Below are positions 1 through 5,167 of a DNA stretch of 5,167 nucleotides, piece by piece (the first letter of the stretch is position 1; each line of letters starts with the position of its first letter). The notes under the pieces were generated by a model. It saw only the letters and a program-made list of their open reading frames with translations. It searched no databases and was not told the DNA's origin. This DNA is from an uncultured Gemella sp. (GTDB taxonomy: Bacteria > Bacillota > Bacilli > Staphylococcales > Gemellaceae): assembly GCA_947254465.1 (NCBI GenBank), contig CAMYEU010000127.1, forward strand, positions 1-5,167, given 5' to 3'. Both the position numbers and the translations under genes were made by a program.

Positions 1-45
1 ACACACTGCATATCGTCGGCAGCGTCAGATGTGTATAAGAGACAG
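1..45 (+). other. Nextera P5/Read 1 adapter with i5 index (artifact)
   Basis: Not genomic DNA. Positions 1-4 (ACAC) match the end of the Illumina P5 oligo. Positions 5-12 (ACTGCATA) match the Nextera i5 index S506. Positions 13-26 (TCGTCGGCAGCGTC) are the Read 1 adapter, and 27-45 (AGATGTGTATAAGAGACAG) are the 19-base Tn5 mosaic end. The order is exactly that of a Nextera library molecule, so the genomic insert starts at 46. Index and adapter identities are from memory of the kit sequences. The match over the whole stretch leaves little doubt. Confidence 0.98.
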
Positions 46-684
46 CATCTTATCAACACGATAATTTTTGATTAAATCTGTCTTCGAATCATAAGCAACC
101 ATATAATAATTCTCATCATTCCACACTAGTGCGAATGGACTTACATTATAAACTTCACCATTTTTTCTATCAATCATCTGTTTCTTATGATTCCATTGCC
201 AATAATTAAAATTAATTTGTTTATTTTCTGCAATTGCATTGTGAATCGCATCGACATTATAATATATATTTTCATTTATATATTTATTCTCTTCAAAAGA
301 ATATACCTGTCTTTGTATTTTTTGTGCTTGTTTTCTACTCACTAATTTCTTAAGTTTTAAGATTAGATCGCGTGATTTTTTTGCTGTTAGAAACTTACTA
401 GCCTGAATAACATCAATCAGCATTTTCACTTCAGCTAGCTCAAATTCTCTCTCTACTAAAGCATAAATATTTTCGCGTCCATTCTTTTCAACTACGATAT
501 TAAATCCATAATCTTGTAGTAATTCTATATCCTTATATAGAGTTTTCCTCTCAACAACTATTTCTTTTTTCAAGAGTAAAGAAGTTAATTCTTTTACACT
601 TAAATAAGTATTTTCATCACTATAATCTCTTAATATTTCAATTAAGTATAATAGTTTTAGTTTTTGATATCTTCCTTTTTCCAT
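46..684 (-). CDS. WYL-domain HTH transcriptional regulator, 3' truncated by adapter
   Basis: Predicted DNA-binding transcriptional regulator of the WYL (YafY-like) family, in which an N-terminal winged HTH is followed by a WYL sensor domain thought to bind nucleotide or other ligands. Residues 1-65 look like the HTH; residues 46-60 (RKTLYKDIELLQDYG) are the typical recognition-helix region. Residues about 140-213 are the start of the WYL domain: NFNYW near 158, then VSPFALVWNDENYYMVAYD at 181-199, where YYM takes the place of the W-Y-L triad. The ATG at 682-684 has a good RBS (AAGGAGC, 692-698). Only 213 native residues are present; family members are commonly about 300, so the C-terminal part is missing. 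The frame stays open into the adapter, where it gains LSLIHI and a stop; these are artificial. It lies 40 bases downstream of the HIRAN gene on the same strand and is probably co-transcribed. The regulatory target is unknown. Confidence 0.85.
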
Positions 685-696
685 AAATTTTGCTCC

Positions 697-718
697 TTAT
701 ATACACTTATGTATATAA
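697..718. promoter_or_regulatory. 22-base palindrome between HIRAN and WYL genes, candidate operator
   Basis: The arms TTATATACA (697-705) and TGTATATAA (710-718) are perfect 9-base inverted repeats around CTTA (706-709). The element sits between the HIRAN stop and the WYL start and overlaps the edge of the WYL ribosome binding site (692-698) by two bases. It could be an operator for the HTH protein encoded next to it, or an RNA hairpin beside the RBS. No U-tract follows, so it is not a convincing terminator. The symmetry is seen directly; the function is inferred. Short palindromes made mostly of A and T also arise by chance in AT-rich DNA. Confidence 0.45.
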
Positions 719-724
719 TAACAA

Positions 725-1060
725 CTATTTACGAATTTTTCTATCATTTTTATGATTATTTTCATCTCTTTTTAGTACTTCGGCAATTACAGAACCACTA
801 GTAACAAAACATACTTTAACAAAGAATTTATCTCCTACTTTATCATAGATTCTACCTGCACTTTTCGTACCTTTTGCTACAGTTCTGCAAGAATTTCCTA
901 CATAACCAACTTTGCCAAAAGTTTTCATCATAACTTTTATAGCTTCTTCGTCATAATCATTGTCAAACTCTTTCTCACAACTTATAACATCCCCTACTTT
1001 AAAAACTGTTGTTCCAAAATAATGTTGCATCCCTGTTATTGTAATATAATCTTTTTCCAT
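725..1060 (-). CDS. Stand-alone HIRAN-domain protein
   Basis: A 111-residue protein that is almost entirely one HIRAN domain. In eukaryotic Rad5/HLTF this domain binds DNA ends, notably the 3' end of single strands, at stalled forks; bacterial stand-alone versions are largely uncharacterised. The pattern is visible from residue 6: ITGMQHYFG (7-16 region), then the VGD turn and acidic EFDNDYDEEAIKV (31-43), GKVGYVGN (49-56), a basic stretch with AGRIYDKVGD (68-77), and a final strand FFVKVCFV. The last 15 residues are polar and basic (NNHKNDRKIRK) and probably disordered. The ATG at 1058-1060 follows the RBS AGAGGAG (1068-1074) by 7 bases; the stop is TAG. It is the first gene after the ileS terminator, has its own extended -10 promoter, and is followed by the WYL regulator. 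No helicase or nuclease domain is attached. A cytosolic, DNA-binding role is inferred from family membership. Confidence 0.75.
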   Translation of the reverse strand: MEKDYITITGMQHYFGTTVFKVGDVISCEKEFDNDYDEEAIKVMMKTFGKVGYVGNSCRTVAKGTKSAGRIYDKVGDKFFVKVCFVTSGSVIAEVLKRDENNHKNDRKIRK

Positions 1061-1089
1061 TTTAAATCTCCTCTTCGTTTTGTGATTTA

Positions 1090-1098
1090 ATTATAACA
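1090..1098 (-). promoter_or_regulatory. Extended -10 promoter for HIRAN-WYL genes
   Basis: Read on the minus strand this is TGTTATAAT, a perfect extended -10 (TG, one base, TATAAT). It lies about 30 bases before the HIRAN start codon and just past the ileS terminator. At the usual -35 distance (1113-1118) there is only A-rich sequence, so the promoter would rely on the extended -10 or on an activator. Transcription would start near 1083. Confidence 0.6.
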
Positions 1099-1106
1099 AG
1101 CTATCT

Positions 1107-1122
1107 GTCCATTTTTTTGGAC
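1107..1122. repeat. Short inverted repeat upstream of HIRAN -10
   Basis: GTCCA (1107-1111) and TGGAC (1118-1122) are inverted repeats around six T. They lie where the -35 region of the HIRAN promoter would be, between the ileS terminator and the -10. This could be a regulator-binding site compensating for the poor -35 element. The arms are only 5 bases, so chance is possible. Confidence 0.3.
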
Positions 1123-1125
1123 TTA

Positions 1126-1171
1126 TAATAAAAAAATAGAACTTAGATTAAATTTAACCTAAGTTCTATTT
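1126..1171 (-). terminator. Rho-independent terminator of ileS
   Basis: The arms 1159-1171 and 1134-1146 (AAATAGAACTTAG on the plus strand) are perfect 13-base inverted repeats. The intervening sequence can extend the pairing past one A-C mismatch. On the minus strand the stem is followed by a T-rich run (TTTTATTAT). It begins about 15 bases past the ileS stop and separates ileS from the HIRAN transcript. Confidence 0.88.
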
Positions 1172-1185
1172 GTAAGTTATTCTTA

Positions 1186-3918
1186 TTATTTGTTTAAAAT
1201 GCTAGCACAACGTGGGCATAAACCTTCTTCGTTTACTTCATCAACGATGTTCCAACAACGTTCACAACGGTGTCCTTCAGCTTTAGTTACTTTAACAGTA
1301 GCAAGATCATAAGCTACACCATCGTTATCTTTAACAGCTACTTTACTTACGATGAAGAATTGGTTTAAGTTAGCAACAGAGTTTAATAACTCCACTACTT
1401 CTGCATCGTTACTGTATACTTCAACAGCAGCTTCTAGAGATTTACCGATAACTTTTTCATTACGGCTTTCTTCTAATGCTTTATTCACATCATCACGAAC
1501 TTCTAAAAGTTTATCCCATTTAGCTTCTAAAGCAGCGTCTTCAATTACGTTTTTAGCTGGGAAGTCAGTTAAGTGTACAGACTCAGCATCTTCGTATGGC
1601 ATATTGTCATATACTTCTTCAGCTGTGAATGAAAGAATTGGAGCAAGTAATCTAACAGATTTACTTAATACTGTGTAAAGAACTGTTAACATACTTTGAC
1701 GTTTGTGAGAATCTTCACCTTCGATATAAAGGATATCTTTACCATAGTCAAGGTAGAATGAAGATAATTCAACGTTAAAGAAGTTGATTAGTTCAGTAGT
1801 GATACTGTTGAATTGGTAGTTTTCGTAGTAATCTAATACTTTTGCTACAACTTTTTCGAATTTAAGAACCATGTATTTGTCTAGTTCTTCAAGGTTTTCA
1901 TACGCAACTAAATCAGTTTTGTTGTTGAAGATTCCGTTGTATAAGTTTCCTAGTAAGAAACGGAAAGTATTTCTGATTTTTCTGTATGTTTCAGAAACTT
2001 GTTTTAAGATATCTTTAGAGATACGAACATCTTGAGTATAATCTACACTTGCAGACCATAGACGGATAATCTCAGCCCCTAATTCTTTACCTACATCATT
2101 AGGAGAAATTACATTACCTAATGATTTACTCATCTTATTACCATTACCGTCCATAACGAATCCAGCAGATACTAACTCTTTATATGGAGCTACTCCAGAT
2201 ACCGCTACAGAAGTGATAAGTGAAGAGTTGAACCATCCACGGTATTGGTCACTTCCTTCTAGGTATAAGTCAGCAGGATAAGTTAAGTCTTCACGGATTG
2301 CACAGCATCCTTGGTGAGATGTTCCAGAGTCGAACCAAACATCCATGATGTCCATTTCTTTAGTGAATTCACCGTTTGGACTTCCTGGGTGAGTATATCC
2401 TTCTGGTAATAATTCCTTAGCGTCTTTATAGAACCAAACGTTTGATCCCTCTTCTTCGAAGATTTTCGCTACGTGTTCGATTAATTCGATATCAAGGATA
2501 GCTTCTCCGTCTTCAGCATAGAATACAGGAATTGGCACTCCCCAAACACGTTGACGACTGATTACCCAGTCACCACGGTCACGAATCATGTTATATAATC
2601 TTGGTTTACCCCACTCACTGTAGAATTTAGTGTTATCTACAGCTTCAAGTAATTCACTACGGAATGCATCAACAGAACAGAACCATTGAGGAGTAGCTCT
2701 GAAGATAATAGGTTTTTTACTTCTCCAGTCATGTGGGTATGAGTGAGTAATATCTTCTTGTTTTAATAATGCTCCAGTTTCAGCTAAGTGAGCGATAATG
2801 TCTTTGTTCGCATCGAATACGAATTTACCAGCGAATTGTCCAGCTTCTTCTGTAAGAACACCTTGGTTATCAACTGGTGATAAAACTCCAAGTTTGTATT
2901 GTAATTGACCTACAAGATAGTCATCAACCCCGTGTCCAGGAGCTGTATGTACTAAACCAGTCCCTGAATCAAGTGTTACATAATCAGCTAAGATTAATGT
3001 AGATGTTCTATCTAAGAATGGGTGTTGACATAGTAAGTACTCTAAATCTTTACCTACTAATACTTCACCTGTTTCATAGTTTTCCCAACCGAATTTTTCA
3101 GCTAAGAATGCTACTCTTTCTTTAGCAACTAAGTAGCTTTCACCGTTGTACTTAACAACTTGGTATTCGAAATCTGGGTGAACAGCAATACCTAAGTTCG
3201 CAGGTAACGTCCAAGGAGTAGTTGTCCAAATAACAAACTTAGTTCCTTTTTCAACTGCACCATTTTCACTAACTAGATCAAATGTAACATAGATAGATGG
3301 TGAAGTGTGGTCGTGGTACTCGATTTCAGCCTCAGCTAAAGCAGACTCTGAAGATGGTGACCAGTAGATAGGTTTTAATCCTTTGTAGATATATCCTTTG
3401 TCTACCATTTTACCGAATACACGAATTTGTTCAGCTTCAAATTTTGGATCAAGAGTTAAGTACGGGTTATCCCAATCTCCTAGTACTCCAAGTTTTTTGA
3501 AGTCAGCACGTTGTTTATCAACTTGTTTTAATGCATAATCTTTACATTTATTTCTGAATTTATTAGCTGGCATAGATTTTCTATCAACACCATTGTTTAC
3601 TAATACTTGCTCGATTGGAAGACCGTGAGTATCCCAACCTGGAACGTATGGTGAAACAAAACCATTCATGTTTTTATATTTAACGATAAAGTCTTTTAAA
3701 ATTTTGTTTAACGCGTGTCCAATGTGGATGTTACCATTCGCATATGGAGGTCCATCATGAAGTACATATGAAGGTTTCCCAGCATTTTTTTCTAAAATTT
3801 TGTTGTATAAGTCCATTTCCTCCCAGCGTTGTAGGAACCCCGGCTCTTTATTTGGAAGATTTCCACGCATTGGAAACTTCGTATTTGGCATTAATAATGT
3901 ATCTTTTAATTCTACCAT
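1186..3918 (-). CDS. ileS: Isoleucyl-tRNA synthetase
   Basis: Cytosolic class I aminoacyl-tRNA synthetase that charges tRNA-Ile with isoleucine using ATP and edits mischarged valine. It is complete at 910 residues, normal for bacterial-type IleRS. Signature sites numbered from the ATG: HIGH at 65-68 within PYANGNIHIGH; the CP1 editing domain with WTTTPWTLPA (231-240) and GTGLVHTAPGHGVDD (319-333), ending in the conserved aspartate; DWVISRQRVWGVPIP (450-464); WFDSG (528-532); KMSKS at 595-599; an anticodon-binding helical domain from about 640; and a C-terminal zinc ribbon with Cys885, Cys888, Cys901 and Cys904. The start is the ATG at 3916-3918, because AAAGGAG lies directly before it. An in-frame TTG five codons upstream would place that RBS inside the gene. 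No key residue is missing. Expression should follow tRNA-Ile charging through the T-box leader upstream. Confidence 0.98.
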   Translation of the reverse strand: MVELKDTLLMPNTKFPMRGNLPNKEPGFLQRWEEMDLYNKILEKNAGKPSYVLHDGPPYANGNIHIGHALNKILKDFIVKYKNMNGFVSPYVPGWDTHGLPIEQVLVNNGVDRKSMPANKFRNKCKDYALKQVDKQRADFKKLGVLGDWDNPYLTLDPKFEAEQIRVFGKMVDKGYIYKGLKPIYWSPSSESALAEAEIEYHDHTSPSIYVTFDLVSENGAVEKGTKFVIWTTTPWTLPANLGIAVHPDFEYQVVKYNGESYLVAKERVAFLAEKFGWENYETGEVLVGKDLEYLLCQHPFLDRTSTLILADYVTLDSGTGLVHTAPGHGVDDYLVGQLQYKLGVLSPVDNQGVLTEEAGQFAGKFVFDANKDIIAHLAETGALLKQEDITHSYPHDWRSKKPIIFRATPQWFCSVDAFRSELLEAVDNTKFYSEWGKPRLYNMIRDRGDWVISRQRVWGVPIPVFYAEDGEAILDIELIEHVAKIFEEEGSNVWFYKDAKELLPEGYTHPGSPNGEFTKEMDIMDVWFDSGTSHQGCCAIREDLTYPADLYLEGSDQYRGWFNSSLITSVAVSGVAPYKELVSAGFVMDGNGNKMSKSLGNVISPNDVGKELGAEIIRLWSASVDYTQDVRISKDILKQVSETYRKIRNTFRFLLGNLYNGIFNNKTDLVAYENLEELDKYMVLKFEKVVAKVLDYYENYQFNSITTELINFFNVELSSFYLDYGKDILYIEGEDSHKRQSMLTVLYTVLSKSVRLLAPILSFTAEEVYDNMPYEDAESVHLTDFPAKNVIEDAALEAKWDKLLEVRDDVNKALEESRNEKVIGKSLEAAVEVYSNDAEVVELLNSVANLNQFFIVSKVAVKDNDGVAYDLATVKVTKAEGHRCERCWNIVDEVNEEGLCPRCASILNK

Positions 3919-3922
3919 TTTA

Positions 3923-3930
3923 TCTCCTTT
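3923..3930 (-). promoter_or_regulatory. ileS ribosome binding site
   Basis: AAAGGAGA on the minus strand, 4 bases before the ATG at 3916-3918 counting from its last base. It decides the start: the upstream in-frame TTG (3931-3933) has only the U-rich tail of the T-box terminator before it. Confidence 0.85.
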
Positions 3931-3931
3931 C

Positions 3932-3957
3932 AAAATAAAAAACTCTTAGTAAAAGTT
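3932..3957 (-). terminator. T-box leader terminator hairpin
   Basis: On the minus strand AACTTTT (3951-3957), loop ACT, then AAGAGTT (3941-3947) form a 7-base-pair stem with one U-G pair, followed by TTTTATTTT. The stem is modest. Its 5' arm can instead pair with GGAGTT (3995-4000) as an outer extension of the antiterminator, which would make the two structures mutually exclusive. Pairing was worked out by eye. Confidence 0.65.
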
Positions 3958-4131
3958 ATAGAGGGCGAAATGTATCCACGGTACCACCTCTTTTAACTCC
4001 TACCAAGAGCGCTTGTTTGTTCTATTAAAATTATTATACAATAAAGTGATAACTCCTATGCTTCTATAAAACTTTTCACCAACCAGTTTCTCTCTAAAAC
4101 TCCACATAGATGTCTTGTCTTTATTTACGAT
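3932..4131 (-). ncRNA. T-box riboswitch leader, isoleucine-specific (AUC specifier)
   Basis: Untranslated leader of ileS that senses uncharged tRNA-Ile. The conserved T-box core is AGAGGTGGTACCGTG (3977-3991 on the minus strand). It folds as an antiterminator: AGAGG pairs with CCTCT (3960-3964), TGGTACC forms the bulge that takes the tRNA acceptor end, and GTG pairs with CGC (3965-3967). Stem I is visible: base AATAAAG (4119-4125) with CTTTATT (4040-4046), and upper helix CTATG (4105-4109) with CATAG (4056-4060). In the internal loop between these helices, ATC (4048-4050) followed by A is the expected specifier position. AUC is an isoleucine codon, matching the gene it controls. AGAGAG and GGTTGGTG in the distal part of Stem I are also typical. 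Uncharged tRNA-Ile should favour antitermination and ileS expression. Confidence 0.93.
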
Positions 4132-4137
4132 ATGTTT

Positions 4138-4166
4138 ATTATATTACATTAAGAATAAACTTTCAA
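4138..4166 (-). promoter_or_regulatory. Promoter of the T-box-ileS transcript
   Basis: On the minus strand TTGAAA (4161-4166) and TATAAT (4138-4143) are separated by exactly 17 bases, a near-consensus vegetative sigma promoter. The predicted start near 4131 falls just before T-box Stem I. Confidence 0.85.
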
Positions 4167-4215
4167 GCATTTTATGTGAATTCAACATAAAATTTTCTGA
4201 AAACATTTTAATTTT

Positions 4216-4295
4216 ATAAAAAGACTTTAGTAAAACAATATGTGAATGAAATATGAGTAACCTTCTCATTCTTTTATAGAGTTTTCTAAAGTCTT
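4216..4295 (-). terminator. Long bulged hairpin terminator of the YpmS-like gene
   Basis: AAGACTTTAG (4221-4230) and CTAAAGTCTT (4286-4295) are perfect 10-base inverted repeats. Past a one-base bulge at 4231 the stem continues as AAAAC (4232-4236) with GTTTT (4281-4285). The apical region holds a second small stem, GAATGA (4244-4249) with TCATTC (4266-4271). On the minus strand the outer stem runs into TTTTTAT. It lies 10 bases past the stop of the upstream gene and before the ileS promoter, as a transcription end should. An apical part this large is unusual for an intrinsic terminator. Confidence 0.7.
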
Positions 4296-4305
4296 AATAT
4301 ATTTT

Positions 4306-4950
4306 TTATCCTCTAAAATAATTTTTTATAGCTTCAGAGCCGTATTGTAAGATTTGTTTTTGTGTTAGCGAGGCAGTTACATTAACATTTCCACCTGAGA
4401 CTTCCACATTGTCGATCATAACCGGAACATCTAGTGATTTAATCTTAATTGTATTTCCACTCACTCCAACTCCAGTCCCTGTTAGTGCTTCTTTCAAATA
4501 TTTTTCCAAAGCAAAATCAGGTATAGGCACTTTACCGATTTTAGCATCTTCTAGAACTAAGTCCACAGAATTATTTGCACCTACTACTTTAACATTAGTA
4601 TTAATCATAGTATTCCAAAGTCCTAGTTTAACCGGTAACTTCGCTTCAATATGATTTCCAACTAATTTATAACTTCCGTTTAATAATTCTGAATCTTTTT
4701 CAACTGAGTTTTTAAAGATTGATAAAAATGTATCATTATCAATTTTTAGCGACGTAGACACTTTTGAATTAGCATAACTAATATTAGAAAGGAAGTCTCC
4801 ATTCAAATCTTCTAATGTAGTTGAGGCTTGAACATTTGCTAGTTTTTCTGAATTTTTAATGTTATTATCTGGTGTTAAGGCATATGTTATACCACCACCA
4901 AAAAGAGCTAATACTATTAATAGCGATAGTAGTTTTCTTAAAGCTTTCAT
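4306..4950 (-). CDS. Secreted or membrane-anchored protein, possibly YpmS/DUF2140-like
   Basis: A 214-residue protein with an N-terminal membrane segment or signal peptide: basic MKALRK, then hydrophobic residues 7-25. No lipobox cysteine is seen and the protein appears cysteine-free. The rest is predicted to lie outside the membrane. It alternates strand-like stretches: VDLVLEDAKIGKVPIPDFALEKYL (129-152), then NTIKIKSLDVPVMIDNVEV (166-184) and GGNVNVTASLTQKQI. The order of an 'LxLxxxxIGKxPIP' segment, a helix, and a final strand pair recalls the YpmS/DUF2140 family of Bacilli, whose function is poorly known; the LmeA/DUF2993-type lipid-binding fold is an alternative. This assignment is from memory of family patterns and is tentative. 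The ATG at 4948-4950 has RBS AAGGAG (4960-4965) at 9 bases. It has its own promoter and terminator and so appears monocistronic, with no functional link to ileS. Confidence 0.75.
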   Translation of the reverse strand: MKALRKLLSLLIVLALFGGGITYALTPDNNIKNSEKLANVQASTTLEDLNGDFLSNISYANSKVSTSLKIDNDTFLSIFKNSVEKDSELLNGSYKLVGNHIEAKLPVKLGLWNTMINTNVKVVGANNSVDLVLEDAKIGKVPIPDFALEKYLKEALTGTGVGVSGNTIKIKSLDVPVMIDNVEVSGGNVNVTASLTQKQILQYGSEAIKNYFRG

Positions 4951-4981
4951 CTTTTAAAACTCCTTAGTTATTTTAGATTAC

Positions 4982-5010
4982 ATTATACTATAATATGCCG
5001 AACTATACAA
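4982..5010 (-). promoter_or_regulatory. Probable promoter of the YpmS-like gene
   Basis: On the minus strand TATAAT (4982-4987) is preceded, after 17 bases, by TTGTAT (5005-5010), which matches only the TTG half of a -35 box. The -10 is about 32 bases before the start codon. The region is very AT-rich, so other -10-like hexamers occur nearby (for example TATTAT at 4990-4995). Confidence 0.5.
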
Positions 5011-5072
5011 ATCAAACTAAACCAACCATTATATATATATCACTTCATGATTATATTTAATTTAAATCCCTT

Positions 5073-5122
5073 TCAATTATAGTATTTAATAAGTTCACTT
5101 GAAATATCCTTTAATATATGTT
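5073..5122 (-). CDS. Possible C-terminal end of a truncated upstream gene
   Basis: One minus-strand frame is open from the adapter junction to TGA at 5073-5075 and encodes HILKDISSELIKYYN, an amphipathic, protein-like tail. It would be the last 15 codons of a gene cut off at 5122. No terminator is seen after it, and its length is too short to rule out chance in AT-rich DNA. Function cannot be guessed. Confidence 0.25.
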
Positions 5123-5167
5123 CTGTCTCTTATACACATCTCCGAGCCCACGAGACATCTCAGGATC
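5123..5167 (+). other. Nextera Read 2/P7 adapter with i7 index (artifact)
   Basis: Not genomic DNA. Positions 5123-5141 (CTGTCTCTTATACACATCT) are the mosaic end in reverse complement and 5142-5156 (CCGAGCCCACGAGAC) the Read 2 adapter. Positions 5157-5164 (ATCTCAGG) match i7 index N715, and 5165-5167 (ATC) begin the P7 sequence. The genomic insert ends at 5122. Confidence 0.98.

Noticed and set aside
27..45. Tn5/IS50 mosaic ends as evidence of a natural transposon
   Set aside because: The flanking sequences are Illumina adapters with indexes, so the ends come from library tagmentation.
1352..1678. Plus-strand open frame of 108 codons inside ileS
   Set aside because: It lies antisense within the well-supported ileS gene. 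Its serine- and threonine-rich translation is a typical shadow, and no RBS or domain is visible.
3916..3933. Longer ileS starting at TTG, giving 915 residues
   Set aside because: The extension encodes the RBS itself (AAAGGAG) and overlaps the T-box terminator tail. The ATG at 3916-3918 has ideal spacing.
3744..3938. Plus-strand open frame of 64 codons over the ileS start
   Set aside because: It is antisense to the conserved N-terminus of IleRS and to its RBS, and has no recognisable features.
4409..4654. Plus-strand open frame of 81 codons within the YpmS-like gene
   Set aside because: It is antisense to the better gene, which has a signal segment, RBS, promoter and terminator. It has no independent support.
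5028..5040. AT dinucleotide run upstream of the YpmS-like gene
   Set aside because: A short low-complexity tract in an AT-rich intergenic region, with no repeat unit or symmetry that suggests a function.
1..5167. CRISPR arrays, tRNA or rRNA genes, insertion sequences, attachment sites
   Set aside because: No regularly spaced repeats, no cloverleaf-like sequence, and no transposase or integrase fragment were seen on either strand.

Overview
The window is one AT-rich bacterial fragment with every recognisable gene on the minus strand, capped at both ends by Illumina Nextera adapter sequence that is not genomic. Positions 1-45 are P5 tail, an i5 index, the Read 1 adapter and the Tn5 mosaic end. 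Positions 5123-5167 are the reverse-complemented mosaic end, the Read 2 adapter, an i7 index and three P7 bases. Genomic DNA therefore runs only from 46 to 5122. Low GC, strong AGGAGG-like ribosome binding sites, a T-box leader on an aminoacyl-tRNA synthetase gene, and a bacterial-type IleRS with a C-terminal zinc ribbon all point to a Firmicute of the Bacilli type. A Gemella-like or related host-associated coccus is my guess and is not proven.

Layout in transcription order (right to left). At the right end, 5073-5122 may hold the last 15 codons of a truncated upstream gene (weak). A promoter at 4982-5010 serves a 214-aa secreted or membrane-anchored protein (4306-4950) resembling the YpmS/DUF2140 family. 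It ends at a long bulged hairpin terminator (about 4216-4295). The 387-base gene-free stretch 3919-4305 is fully accounted for: that terminator, a near-consensus promoter (4138-4166), and an isoleucine-specific T-box leader (about 3932-4131) with AUC specifier, antiterminator and competing terminator. The leader controls ileS (1186-3918, 910 aa), which ends at a strong hairpin terminator (1126-1171).

Downstream, an extended -10 promoter (1090-1098) drives a small stand-alone HIRAN-domain protein (725-1060) and, 40 bases further on, a WYL-family helix-turn-helix regulator (46-684). The regulator is cut off by the left adapter at residue 213. Its apparent last six residues (LSLIHI) and stop codon are adapter-encoded. 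A 22-base near-perfect palindrome between the two genes touches the regulator's ribosome binding site.

The ileS part is housekeeping: uncharged tRNA-Ile is expected to stabilise the antiterminator and raise IleRS synthesis. The HIRAN-WYL pair is the least ordinary part: a predicted DNA-binding module next to a predicted ligand-sensing regulator, with possible autoregulatory DNA between them. No mobile element, CRISPR array, tRNA or rRNA was seen. I see a candidate two-gene HIRAN/WYL unit but no demonstrable new system, because the fragment ends inside it.
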